From: JALOLV01 sp046295175
GTDB taxonomy: Bacteria > Bacteroidota > Bacteroidia > Cytophagales > Spirosomataceae
Length of the DNA stretch: 64,000 nucleotides
NCBI GenBank assembly: GCA_046295175.1
Contig: JBKBNY010000009.1
Span: forward strand, 186,001-250,000
Reading direction: 5' to 3'
The notes under the pieces were generated by a model that searched no databases, had not been told where the DNA came from, and saw only the letters and a program-made list of their open reading frames with translations. The position numbers and the translations under genes were made by a program. Of this stretch, positions 25,624 to 34,939 are shown piece by piece (the first letter of the stretch is position 1; the number at the start of each line of letters is the position of its first letter).

Positions 25624-28600
25624 TTATTCAGAAGTTAAAACCGTTATAAACCCTTTACATTCTTCTCCGAGTGGTGTGGTAAGCAAATAATAATAAGTAC
25701 CATTTACAATACCTTTTCCCCAATCGTTTTGATAATTCTTCGATTCGTAAATTAATTTTCCGTTGCGGTTATATATCTGCAAAGTTGAATTCGGTATTCC
25801 AATTACAAAAACATCATTTTTACCATCTCCATTTGGTGTAATTACGTTAGGGACTTTCCCATCCGAATCAGGAATACTTATTGTCTTTGTAGTTACGAGT
25901 TCACAGCCTATTTTGTTGTACGATTTCAGTGTAACGTTATAATTCCCCGCTTTGGTGTATTTAAAGTTATCGGGTGTTCGAGTCGAAAGCGAATCACCGT
26001 TACCCATTAACCAAACAAATCTTTCGGCTCCGTTGGTGGTATTTGTAAATGTCAAAACCAATGGTTTGTTACATTCTTGAGTTGTCGAATAATCAAAACT
26101 TGGTTTGAAAGACTCGTCAATTGTTACGGTTAAGCTCCTGCTCGGCTTACAGCCATCATCATAAATGCCTTTAGCAGTGTAAACTGTTGTTTTAGTAGGT
26201 TTTACGATAATGCTTTTTTTAGTGCTGTCTTGCATATCAGGTGCCGACCACGTAATACTTTTAGCTTTTCCACTGGCAGTTAGCATTAATGATTGGCCTT
26301 TGCAAATTTCGTTTCCACCCGAAATCACAAAGTCGGGTTTGGCATCATCAATCTTGATAGTTACATCATTTTTGACTTCACATCCATCTTTTGCTACGGT
26401 TACGGTGTATTTTGTTGTTGCATTGATTTTTGTGGTAGGATTCGGAATATTCGGATTGCTCAATCCAGTTGTAGGCGACCATGAATATTTTGCATCAGAC
26501 GGACCAAATGAATACAATTTTGCCTCCACTTCACTACAAACGGTTGTATCTCCACGAGCCGTTGATTCAAATCCACGTGTTTTGATTATTTTTTCGGTCG
26601 AATCGGTCGCAATGCAATTTGTATTATTGTAAGCTACTAATTTGACTTTGAATTCTCCCAATGTATTAAAATTTACTCCAACCACATTTTCAGCATTCGA
26701 TAAAACTTTTCCATCAATAAACCATCTATACGTTTTTGCTCCCGTGCTGAGGTTATTGAAGTTAAGTTTTGAAGGAATACAAACCTCGGTAATGTCTTTT
26801 TTTGTACCGTCGGTAATTTCAAAATTTGCTTTTAGTGCATCAATATCAAATTTGAATGCCGCCAAATTGCAATTACTGCTTCGATGTTCCTTTTGCCAAG
26901 CATTTAAGGTTGGGAAAGTCGCAACGGCAGTTCCTTGGCGAGCTTTGCAGGCACAAGCCGAATGGTAAATTATTCCATTTTTATCAAATCGACAAGTTCC
27001 ACCGTCGAGGTGGTCACCAACTTCACCATCGGGTGTTGGAGGTGCCGATGCACCAAAAAAAGTAGCATACATCAAAGTTTTGGCACCTTTTTCCAAAATC
27101 ATGATGTAATAATTATTGCCAGTGGTAGTTTTTTGATAAGCATCTGCCGTTATTGGCAAACCAGTCGTTGTACTTTTTTCATTAAAACCAGTTCGGTGAT
27201 TTACTTTTCCGCCCCATCCAGCCAAATAAATATTCCCGCAACGATTTATGAGAAAAGCCGTTGGAACAATATCAACTTCTCCAGCCCTTTTTGTACCAAT
27301 TACTGTAGAAAAGACCCGTCTTGATAGATTTTTATCAAGACAATCAATAAATTGACCACTTTGGGTATTCTGATAAACACCTGCACTTACTGGATATTCG
27401 CCACGAGTTTGACCAAAAACATGCACATTATCATCGGCATCTAAATCTATAAAATAAGCTATATCAGCTTTGTTAGTGCCAATAAATGTAACTTGTTCGA
27501 GTAGGTAATCTTTCGAAAATTTAGCAATAAAGCCGTCAATATTGCCATTGTTTCGGCCGTGTAATGCCCCAGCTTTAGCCGATAAAGTTGTACTTTGGGA
27601 TGTTCCACAAATATAAAAACTCCCTGATTTTGAGACTTTTATTCCATAACCTGCATCAAAACCATTTCCGCCGAGGTATGTACTAAATAATAATTGAGAA
27701 CAATCTGGATTAAGTTTAAAAGCAACTGCATCATAAGATGAGGCTCTGGCACTTTGAATTGCGTTTTTGAGTGGAAAATTTGTAGATGTCGTTATCGACG
27801 AAACATAAATATTATCGGAATCATCCACAACCACTTCGCCCCTAAATTCATCGCCATAATTCCTGATTTCGAGTCCGCTCGTGTTATTGTAGCCATCGTT
27901 TCCATTTCCACCGAGAAAAGTACTCCCAATCATTTTTTTGCCATCTTTGCTCAAAACCGAAACGAAAATGTCGCTTCCATATCCAAAACCAATTCCGGTA
28001 GCATCTACGTATGGCACTCCGCCTACAAAATTTCTTTGAAAGGGATTTACAAGCGGATAATTTGGCGAACTTGTAGTCCCGAAGATGACTAATTCACCTT
28101 TTGAATTGACAATCAAGCTGTGTGGAACCTCGGTATCGACACCTCCAATGAATGTAGCATAAAGAAGTTGTTGACCATTACTGCTAAACTTCATAATTAC
28201 AATATCAGTAATACCCGAGCTTACGCTTGTTGCAGATGCTGCACCGCCTAAGTTTACTTGAAAAGCCCCCGTTGTAATCGGGAAACCATTACCAAAAACC
28301 GAACCTCCTGCATAAAGATTACCATCCGAATCATAAGTTGCAGTATGGGCCCAGTTATCAGACGTTGCACCAGAATAGGTCGAAAAAACCAATTGTGGGT
28401 CAATCACTAATTCTTTTGTGGTGTCATAATCGCCAATTTGAAAGCTAATTTCGTTATTTTCAAGCTGATATTTCGATTTTACTTCTTGGCTTTTTCCATT
28501 AACTTTTTGAAAAGTAAAAGGTTCTAATTCTTTGATGGTGTTGATACTCGTTGCAATTCTAACTTGTTGATTTTCAAGAGTAATTTGCTCAATACCCTTA

Positions 28601-29115
28601 TACTTCATTCTAATTTTAGAAATATCAGCTTTGGGTCTTGCAACATATTCATATTTGAGCGATTGGTCGAAACTGTATAATCTAAGGTCAATATTTGGGT
28701 AGATTTCTTTCAGATAAACTTCATCGTAGGCTGGCACGTCTTTTTGCCATTTTGAAGGTTCATTTCCTAAGAAATAATTAAAATGTGCTTGATTTTCTTT
28801 TTGCCCGATGATGTTCGGATTTTCGTTAGAAGCTACAAATTCAACCTCAACACCATGAGCATTTATTTGATTATTAATTTTGGCATAAGCGTTGTTTTTG
28901 CCATTGTGAAGGTCAGATACAGCCTTAGTATCATAAAAAACGTAGTGTAGAGAATTCTGTTTTACAAATAAATATCCGCCCGGAATATCAGCTTTGAATC
29001 GAATCTCAGAATCCCATTGCCCCATATTCTTGATGAACTGAATAGAAGGTTTTGGTGTAGCTAATGATTTGAATATCAGTAAATTAAATAAAAGTAATGT
29101 ATAGATTATTTTCAT
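25624..29115 (-). CDS. Large T9SS type B secreted protein with beta-propeller and PKD-like domains
   Basis: The 1163-residue protein starts with a signal peptide and an N-terminal domain with F-I-K-N-M-G-Q-W-D (about 27-235), then SBBP-like repeats (about 240-750, recurring F-S-T-Y-L-G-G-N-G-x-D patterns) forming a beta-propeller. PKD/Ig-like domains follow to about 1070 with C-x-D-S/T and Y-x-W-S-P-x-T-G-L-S segments. The C-terminus (1080-1163) is a gliding-motility-type sorting domain: V-I-T-P-N-G-D-G-K-N-D-V-F, Y-N-R-N-G-K-L-I-Y and W-G-K-G-I-V-N-G-T-Y-Y-Y. It should be exported by T9SS and act as a surface adhesin or structural protein. It is 16 bp downstream of cdaA but functionally unrelated. 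Confidence 0.92.
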   Translation of the reverse strand: MKIIYTLLLFNLLIFKSLATPKPSIQFIKNMGQWDSEIRFKADIPGGYLFVKQNSLHYVFYDTKAVSDLHNGKNNAYAKINNQINAHGVEVEFVASNENPNIIGQKENQAHFNYFLGNEPSKWQKDVPAYDEVYLKEIYPNIDLRLYSFDQSLKYEYVARPKADISKIRMKYKGIEQITLENQQVRIATSINTIKELEPFTFQKVNGKSQEVKSKYQLENNEISFQIGDYDTTKELVIDPQLVFSTYSGATSDNWAHTATYDSDGNLYAGGSVFGNGFPITTGAFQVNLGGAASATSVSSGITDIVIMKFSSNGQQLLYATFIGGVDTEVPHSLIVNSKGELVIFGTTSSPNYPLVNPFQRNFVGGVPYVDATGIGFGYGSDIFVSVLSKDGKKMIGSTFLGGNGNDGYNNTSGLEIRNYGDEFRGEVVVDDSDNIYVSSITTSTNFPLKNAIQSARASSYDAVAFKLNPDCSQLLFSTYLGGNGFDAGYGIKVSKSGSFYICGTSQSTTLSAKAGALHGRNNGNIDGFIAKFSKDYLLEQVTFIGTNKADIAYFIDLDADDNVHVFGQTRGEYPVSAGVYQNTQSGQFIDCLDKNLSRRVFSTVIGTKRAGEVDIVPTAFLINRCGNIYLAGWGGKVNHRTGFNEKSTTTGLPITADAYQKTTTGNNYYIMILEKGAKTLMYATFFGASAPPTPDGEVGDHLDGGTCRFDKNGIIYHSACACKARQGTAVATFPTLNAWQKEHRSSNCNLAAFKFDIDALKANFEITDGTKKDITEVCIPSKLNFNNLSTGAKTYRWFIDGKVLSNAENVVGVNFNTLGEFKVKLVAYNNTNCIATDSTEKIIKTRGFESTARGDTTVCSEVEAKLYSFGPSDAKYSWSPTTGLSNPNIPNPTTKINATTKYTVTVAKDGCEVKNDVTIKIDDAKPDFVISGGNEICKGQSLMLTASGKAKSITWSAPDMQDSTKKSIIVKPTKTTVYTAKGIYDDGCKPSRSLTVTIDESFKPSFDYSTTQECNKPLVLTFTNTTNGAERFVWLMGNGDSLSTRTPDNFKYTKAGNYNVTLKSYNKIGCELVTTKTISIPDSDGKVPNVITPNGDGKNDVFVIGIPNSTLQIYNRNGKLIYESKNYQNDWGKGIVNGTYYYLLTTPLGEECKGFITVLTSE

Positions 29116-29131
29116 CGAGGCATCCGATTAA

Positions 29132-29902
29132 TCAACTTACAAAATAATCCTTCAATCGTTTCTCTAACTCATTAGCATTAACGGTTTTAATTTCGCCGTC
29201 TATTGCCACTGCAATACGTCCATTTTCTTCTGAGATTACAACTGCTGCTGCATCGGTGCTTTCTGAGATACCCAAAGCCGCTCGGTGTCTAAACCCATAA
29301 GATGCTGGCAGATTTTCGTCGTCAGAGACTGGTAAAATACATCTGGCCGCTTTTATCTTTCCGCCTGCAACCACTATCGCACCATCGTGAAGAGGGCTAT
29401 ATTTACTAAATATCGATAGAATTAATCGCTTAGATGTCAGCCCGTCAACAATGTCGCCAGATTCAGTATATTTTTCTAAATCATCTTCTTTTTGAATAAC
29501 CATTAACCCACCCGTAAAATCATTCGACATCGTTCGGGCAGCATCCACAATTGCCTTGACTGGGAACTTCGACTCACTATATGTATTGGTTTTGAATATC
29601 CGATTCAGCAACTGGCTATTTGTCGATTTACCAATCAATAACAAAAACCTCCGAATTTCTTGCTGAAAAAGTATTATTAACGCTAATGCACCAACACCCA
29701 TGAAGTACTCAAGTATTTTGGTCAAAAGGTTGAGTTGAAGTGCTTTTACAAGCAAATAACACAAATAAACCAGCAAATACCCCAAAAATACACGACTTGC
29801 TACACTTCCACGAACTAATTTATAGATGTTGTATAATAATAAAGCTACAAGTATTATATCCAGTATGTCGTTCCAGCGAATCTCTAAAAATCCTATTTGC
29901 AT
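29132..29902 (-). CDS. cdaA: Membrane diadenylate cyclase CdaA
   Basis: The 256-residue protein has three N-terminal membrane helices (about 13-90) and a DAC domain with the catalytic D-G-A (173-175) and R-H-R (205-207) motifs. It makes cyclic di-AMP from two ATP. The gene starts 29 bp after folP on the same strand, so the two are probably co-transcribed. No cdaR or glmM, the usual Firmicutes partners, is nearby. Confidence 0.95.
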   Translation of the reverse strand: MQIGFLEIRWNDILDIILVALLLYNIYKLVRGSVASRVFLGYLLVYLCYLLVKALQLNLLTKILEYFMGVGALALIILFQQEIRRFLLLIGKSTNSQLLNRIFKTNTYSESKFPVKAIVDAARTMSNDFTGGLMVIQKEDDLEKYTESGDIVDGLTSKRLILSIFSKYSPLHDGAIVVAGGKIKAARCILPVSDDENLPASYGFRHRAALGISESTDAAAVVISEENGRIAVAIDGEIKTVNANELEKRLKDYFVS

Positions 29903-29931
29903 TCTAAAATCTTGAATTTATGAATGAAAAT

Positions 29932-30765
29932 CTACATAAAATGCTTGACTTCATTCCATATTTTAACTGTTTCGGCTGCCTCTTTGACATCGTGAACCCT
30001 CAAAATTGAAGCTCCTTTTTGTAAGGCAATCGTGTTTAAAACGGTGGTTCCGTTGAGGGCTTCTTCGGGTTTTATTCCGAGTGTTTTCCAAATCATTGAC
30101 TTTCGCGAAATCCCGACCAGCAACGGAAGTCCTAAAATAGCAAATTTTTCTAAATTGGCCATCATTTCAAAGCCTTGTTTTGCATTTTTGGCAAATCCAA
30201 AGCCTGGGTCGATGATTATATCTTTGATATTGAGTTTTTGTAATTGATACACTTTGGCTTGCAATTCTTTGATTGTATCGAGCGTAACATCTTGATAATC
30301 ATTAAGTTGCGACATCGTTTGCGGATTCCCGCGGCTGTGCATCATTATGTACGGGACTTGTAATTCAGCAACAGTTCCAAACATTTTTTCATCCAAATTT
30401 CCTCCCGAAATATCATTCACCAAACTTGCTCCGTTGTGAATTGCTTGTTTAGCTACCTCACTTCTGAATGTATCAATCGAAATAATTGTGTTTGGATTTG
30501 CCTTTGTAATTGCCTCAATGACGGGTAAAACCCTTTCTAATTCTTCTTCTACACTAATATCAATGGCGTTAGGACGGGTCGAATATCCCCCAATATCAAT
30601 GAAAGTAGCCCCATCAGCAAGCATCTGCTGCGATTTCTCCACTACTTCATTAACACTAAAACGGCTTTTGCTGTAAAACGAATCAGGTGTTACATTCAGT
30701 ATGCCCATTAGTTGAGTTGTGGATAAATTGATGATTTTGCCTTTTATATTGAGAGTTTTATTCAT
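29932..30765 (-). CDS. folP: Dihydropteroate synthase
   Basis: The 277-residue TIM-barrel enzyme carries M-G-I-L-N-V-T-P-D-S-F, D-I-G-G-Y-S-T-R-P, I-S-I-D-T-F, N-D-I-S-G-G, D-P-G-F-G-F and the late G-I-S-R-K-S and R-V-H-D-V segments. It joins p-aminobenzoate to the pterin diphosphate in folate synthesis. It is upstream of cdaA in an apparent two-gene operon and divergent from the DUF1599 gene. Confidence 0.96.
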   Translation of the reverse strand: MNKTLNIKGKIINLSTTQLMGILNVTPDSFYSKSRFSVNEVVEKSQQMLADGATFIDIGGYSTRPNAIDISVEEELERVLPVIEAITKANPNTIISIDTFRSEVAKQAIHNGASLVNDISGGNLDEKMFGTVAELQVPYIMMHSRGNPQTMSQLNDYQDVTLDTIKELQAKVYQLQKLNIKDIIIDPGFGFAKNAKQGFEMMANLEKFAILGLPLLVGISRKSMIWKTLGIKPEEALNGTTVLNTIALQKGASILRVHDVKEAAETVKIWNEVKHFM

Positions 30766-30918
30766 AAATGATTGAGCTAAATCAGTTAATTGTTTATTTT
30801 TGAGAGTTTTTGTATTTTATTAGAATCGCAATTTGAGGTCTGAAAATTTAGAGATAATTGATAATGAGTTAATTATGCCTCTAAACACGCAGCCCGACCC
30901 AAGCAATATCATTTTTTT

Positions 30919-31473
30919 ATGCAAACCGAAATCGAATATCGGCAGGTTATTAAGATATGCCAAAATATTTTTGAGAAAAAGAATAAAGATTACGGCTCCT
31001 CGTGGCGTATTTTGAGACTTCCGAGCATCACTGACCAAATTTTTATCAAAGCCCAGCGTATTCGGACTTTACAGCAAAATGGATTTAGTCGTGTTGACGA
31101 AGGCGAAGTTCCGGAGTTTATTGGTATTATCAATTACTGTGTCATGGCTTTGATTCAGATTGAGTTAGGCGAAGACGACAAACGAATGGAGTTTTCGGGC
31201 GAAGAATTACACGATATGTATGAAAAGCAGATGGCAGAGGTGATGGAGTTGCTCTTCAATAAAAACCACGATTATGGTGAGGCTTGGCGTGATATGCGGG
31301 TTAGCTCGATGACCGATATTATTTTGATGAAATTATTCAGAATCAAACAAATCGAAGATAATGAAGGCAAAACTTTGATTTCGGAAGGTGTAAAATCGGG
31401 CTATCAAGACATTATCAACTATGCTGTATTTTGCATGATAAAATTAGGTCAGGCACAAGTACAACAGCAATAG
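30919..31473 (+). CDS. DUF1599 domain-containing protein
   Basis: The 184-residue protein has two similar halves, each with N-K-(D/H)-D-Y-G-(S/E)-(S/A)-W-R and a following S-(I/M)-T-D-(Q/I)-I segment, the duplicated pattern of DUF1599. The family is related to nucleotide modification-associated proteins; its reaction is not established. It is divergent from folP, an arrangement common in Bacteroidota. An upstream ATG in another frame was not used. Confidence 0.87.
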   Translation: MQTEIEYRQVIKICQNIFEKKNKDYGSSWRILRLPSITDQIFIKAQRIRTLQQNGFSRVDEGEVPEFIGIINYCVMALIQIELGEDDKRMEFSGEELHDMYEKQMAEVMELLFNKNHDYGEAWRDMRVSSMTDIILMKLFRIKQIEDNEGKTLISEGVKSGYQDIINYAVFCMIKLGQAQVQQQ

Positions 31474-31521
31474 TTAAGGTTCAAAACATTCATTCAAATT
31501 TAAGAAACTAAAAAGTTGATT

Positions 31522-32631
31522 ATGAAATTTATCGCAAATTTATCGAGAATAATAGTAGGGATAATCTTTATTTTTTCTGGTTTTGTAAAAGTTGTTGACC
31601 CTGTGGGAACTGGCATAAAACTCGAAGAGTATTTTGAGGTTTTCTCTCAAGATTTACCCTCTTTGCAAGGTTTTTTTATGTTTTTCGCCCATAATTCGCT
31701 CACATTGTCTTTAATATTTTGTGCGTTAGAAGTCATTCTGGGTGTAGCAATGCTGGTTTCGTACCGAATGAAGATTACGTCTTGGGTTATATTTGCCATA
31801 ATTGCTTTCTTTACATTTTTGACATTCTACTCAGCATACTTCAATAAAGTTACTGATTGTGGCTGTTTTGGAGATTTCTTAAAGCTCAAACCTTGGACCT
31901 CATTTACAAAAGATGTGGTTCTATTGGTTTTGATTTTGGTTATAATCGCTTATCGGAAGATTTTCAAAGAAATGAGCATTGCTCAGTTATCGGTAGTAGT
32001 TTCAACAATTATCTCGTTTGGAATCGGTATTTATGCCATTAGATATTTACCTCCAATTGATTTCCTACCGTATGCCATTGGCAAGAGTATTCCTGAACAA
32101 ATGAAGCCAACGGGAATAAAACCAATTTTTGAATATACATTCTTAAATAAAAAGACTGGTGAAGAAGAAATCTCTTCGGAGTTTTTGATGGATACAACTA
32201 CCTACAAATATGTTTCGTCTGTAACGTTGAATGACGATAAAGTCAAGCCAAAAATTACCGATTACTTTGTAAATGATTCACAAGGAAATGTTTATACAGA
32301 TTCTACGTTTATTGGCAATAAACTGATAATTATTTATAAAAAAATTAATGATGTAGATGCAGAACAAATCAAGTCTTTAAATCAATTATCGAATAGTTTA
32401 AATGGCTCAAAAGTTCAACCGATGATAATGACTTCGGTGATTCAGACCGATTACGAGAAATTTAGCAAAGCAAATGGTATCAATACACCTTATTTTACTG
32501 CTGATGCTACAGTTTTAAAGACCATGGCGAGAACAAATCCATGCGTGATTTTGTTACAAAATGGAGTAGTTAAAGGTAAGTGGAGTAATCATAGTATTCC
32601 GACCAAAGAAGAAATTTTAGAAAAATTATAA
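31522..32631 (+). CDS. DoxX-like membrane protein, BT_3928 family
   Basis: The ATG at 31522 is preferred over a TTG two codons earlier, giving 369 residues. The N-terminal half has four membrane helices of the DoxX/MauE type with G-I-I-F-I-F-S-G-F-V-K-V and the conserved D-C-G-C-F-G-D motif after helix 3. From about 195 there is a periplasmic region and a C-terminal thioredoxin-like domain without a C-x-x-C pair. MauE/DoxX relatives act in periplasmic disulphide or redox chemistry. aroK follows 43 bp downstream. Confidence 0.87.
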   Translation: MKFIANLSRIIVGIIFIFSGFVKVVDPVGTGIKLEEYFEVFSQDLPSLQGFFMFFAHNSLTLSLIFCALEVILGVAMLVSYRMKITSWVIFAIIAFFTFLTFYSAYFNKVTDCGCFGDFLKLKPWTSFTKDVVLLVLILVIIAYRKIFKEMSIAQLSVVVSTIISFGIGIYAIRYLPPIDFLPYAIGKSIPEQMKPTGIKPIFEYTFLNKKTGEEEISSEFLMDTTTYKYVSSVTLNDDKVKPKITDYFVNDSQGNVYTDSTFIGNKLIIIYKKINDVDAEQIKSLNQLSNSLNGSKVQPMIMTSVIQTDYEKFSKANGINTPYFTADATVLKTMARTNPCVILLQNGVVKGKWSNHSIPTKEEILEKL

Positions 32632-32674
32632 TGTAAAAATTTAGCTTATTTAAGCAAGTTTTTGAAGCTGATAC

Positions 32675-33199
32675 ATGACAACAAATATTTTTTTAGTAGG
32701 GATGCCATCTTCTGGAAAAAGTACACTCGGGAGGCAATTGGCAAAACAAATGGGATATGAATTCGTAGATTTAGATAGCAGAATTGAGATTTCGGAAGGA
32801 AAGAAAGTTGCCGAAATTTTTGCAATCAATGGCGAAGAGCATTTTCGTGAACTTGAAAAACAACAACTTAGAAAAATTTTGAAAGATAGTAAAGTTGTTG
32901 TTGCTACGGGTGGGGGAGTGCCTTGTTTTCACAATAATATGGATTACATCAAAGAAGTAGGGATAAGTATTTTTTTAGATGTAAAGCCCGATAAATTGGT
33001 GGAGCGTATGCACAGTTCTAAAAAGAACGAAAGACCTCTTTTTGATTTAGGAAACGAGAAATTGCTTGATACAATTACTGAGAAATACAATTCGAGATTA
33101 CCATTTTATACCCTCGCCGATATTACAATTGAGGGCGATACCGATGCAGATACCATCATGTGGATTTTGGATGCAGAATTTGCAAAAATTGGTAGATAA
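32675..33199 (+). CDS. aroK: Shikimate kinase
   Basis: The 174-residue P-loop kinase has Walker A GMPSSGKST, shikimate-binding D-L-D-S-R, F-R-x-L-E and the G-G-G-V-P motif, plus a lid with K-N-E-R-P-L. It phosphorylates shikimate in chorismate synthesis. Length is typical. It ends 16 bp before a strong bidirectional terminator. Confidence 0.95.
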   Translation: MTTNIFLVGMPSSGKSTLGRQLAKQMGYEFVDLDSRIEISEGKKVAEIFAINGEEHFRELEKQQLRKILKDSKVVVATGGGVPCFHNNMDYIKEVGISIFLDVKPDKLVERMHSSKKNERPLFDLGNEKLLDTITEKYNSRLPFYTLADITIEGDTDADTIMWILDAEFAKIGR

Positions 33200-33215
33200 A
33201 ATCCAATTATTAGTA

Positions 33216-33259
33216 AAGCAAAAACGGAGAAATGGATTCCCATTTCTCCGTTTTTGCTT
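33216..33259. terminator. Bidirectional intrinsic terminator after aroK
   Basis: Perfect 20-bp stem (33216-33235 and 33240-33259; core AAAACGGAGAAATGG) with a four-base loop and T-runs on both strands, between convergent genes. Confidence 0.92.
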
Positions 33260-33277
33260 TGTAGGATTGTGCTATTT

Positions 33278-34801
33278 TCAGAAAAATGTTCCGACCGAAA
33301 CTACAAAATCAGTCCTTGTAGTATTAATCTTAGCCGAAGCGTATCTTGAGGCATCGCTCAGTTCGTAAGGTGTGTATCCTGCAACAAACTTATTGAAAAC
33401 ACCCGCTGCATCAACATAAAATTTACTTGTGCGGTACCCACCACCAATCGAGAACACCATTTGAGAGCGGTCTAAATCATTAGCTTTTAATTTGTATGGG
33501 TCTGGCATATATTTTACACCACCCCGAACTCTAAAGTTATCAAAACGTAACTCAGTACCAGCTTTAAGATTCACCACATTATTGAATGTATTGGTGATAG
33601 CTTTCTTCTGGTCACTGCTCCAACTTGCATCTTCACTATCGCTTACGTTCATTCCACGGTATCCAACAAATTCAGCATCGGCTGAGATAAAACCTAATTT
33701 ATTTGGCAAAAAGAAAGTTGCTCCACCATTTGCACGAAGCGGAGTTGTGATTTTATAAGGAAAATCATTTGGCAATGTACTCACAGTCTTAAAATCAGTT
33801 GTGAAAGTATTAGCCTTTTGGTCAATTGTAATCGCCGAATTATAAGTTTCGGTCAATGTAAGCCAAGTTGGAGTTGTTACACTTGCACCTAATTGGATAT
33901 TATCTGTTGCTTTTATGATTCCGCCCACTGTTAAATTAATACCACTGCCACGAGTCGTTAAATCATCTTCAAAATTAAATCCGTTAAAAACTCGTCCGCT
34001 CGGAAAACGTTCTTCATGCTTGCCAAGGTATTCATAATTTAATCGAATCAAGCCAACCGAAAATCCTAAATACGTTTTATCATCGTAATTGACACCATAG
34101 CTAAAATTCCATTGATTCAATGACCCTTTGCTACTAATTGCCCCATTTTGATTTACTGGTAAACTCGACTCCACTTTTTTATAGGGAGCATTACCTTGTG
34201 CATTTGGGTCAATCATAAATGTTTGATAGTACATCGCTGTCGGGGTATCGGCAATTCCTCTATTTGGGTCAAATTCATTATCCAAAGTTGTTGAGTTTGC
34301 TCCACGACGTGTTGCTTTTTCAGCAAAAAAATCCATCATTGAGCTACCTCTATTGGAACCGGCATACTCATAATTTGATAAAAAATTGACCTGTTTTGAA
34401 TATGAAATACCCAACGTAGAACGCTTTTTACGTGTTCCGATACCATTATTGCTCAAAATAAATGCTAACTGACCAATATTTGCTCCGTTTGAAGCCAAAT
34501 TTGTACTCGTACCAATGTAATTACTTGTACTATTCAATGAATTAAAAACTGGTGTGATGCTTAACTCCGAACGATTATAAAACCCTAAACCTGCTGGATT
34601 ACTAAAGGCATTTGTTGCATCGGCACCGAGTGCAGAGTATCCGCCACCAATACCTTGCATACGGGCTGTACCCGAACTCTTTACTTCAGAATATCTAAAG
34701 GCATCTTGCCCATAAAAATAACCACCTAAAAACTGTTGTGCATTTACCGACGTAGCCAAAGAAGTAAGTGCTACAATCGCCAAAGAACGTGTGATTTTCA
34801 T
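33278..34801 (-). CDS. Outer membrane protein, FadL/OmpP1 family
   Basis: The 507-residue protein has a signal peptide (to S-V-N-A-Q) and an N-terminal region with S-G-T-A-R-M-Q-G-I-G-G-G-Y and N-P-A-G-L-G, the pattern of OmpP1/FadL/PorV-like barrels. The rest alternates short strands with loops and ends in a terminal F-F, as in barrel proteins. Such porins carry hydrophobic substrates, and related proteins serve T9SS; which applies here is not clear. It lies downstream of the Trp-rich lipoprotein gene on the same strand, separated by a weak terminator. Confidence 0.85.
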   Translation of the reverse strand: MKITRSLAIVALTSLATSVNAQQFLGGYFYGQDAFRYSEVKSSGTARMQGIGGGYSALGADATNAFSNPAGLGFYNRSELSITPVFNSLNSTSNYIGTSTNLASNGANIGQLAFILSNNGIGTRKKRSTLGISYSKQVNFLSNYEYAGSNRGSSMMDFFAEKATRRGANSTTLDNEFDPNRGIADTPTAMYYQTFMIDPNAQGNAPYKKVESSLPVNQNGAISSKGSLNQWNFSYGVNYDDKTYLGFSVGLIRLNYEYLGKHEERFPSGRVFNGFNFEDDLTTRGSGINLTVGGIIKATDNIQLGASVTTPTWLTLTETYNSAITIDQKANTFTTDFKTVSTLPNDFPYKITTPLRANGGATFFLPNKLGFISADAEFVGYRGMNVSDSEDASWSSDQKKAITNTFNNVVNLKAGTELRFDNFRVRGGVKYMPDPYKLKANDLDRSQMVFSIGGGYRTSKFYVDAAGVFNKFVAGYTPYELSDASRYASAKINTTRTDFVVSVGTFF

Positions 34802-34841
34802 CTTAATATATATTGATAAACCCTTTTGTTATTTTAAAATA

Positions 34842-34875
34842 AAGCCTCGCCAAACGCAATGATTCAGCGAGGCTT
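34842..34875 (-). terminator. Probable terminator after the Trp-rich lipoprotein gene
   Basis: Nine-bp stem AAGCCTCGC (34842-34850) with GCGAGGCTT (34867-34875), followed on the minus strand by an A/T-rich stretch with weak T-runs. Confidence 0.5.
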
Positions 34876-34939
34876 AAATATTTCTATTGATTATTCCAAT
34901 AAATTGGACTGAACAAACATTTCAATTTCTTATACTCAA

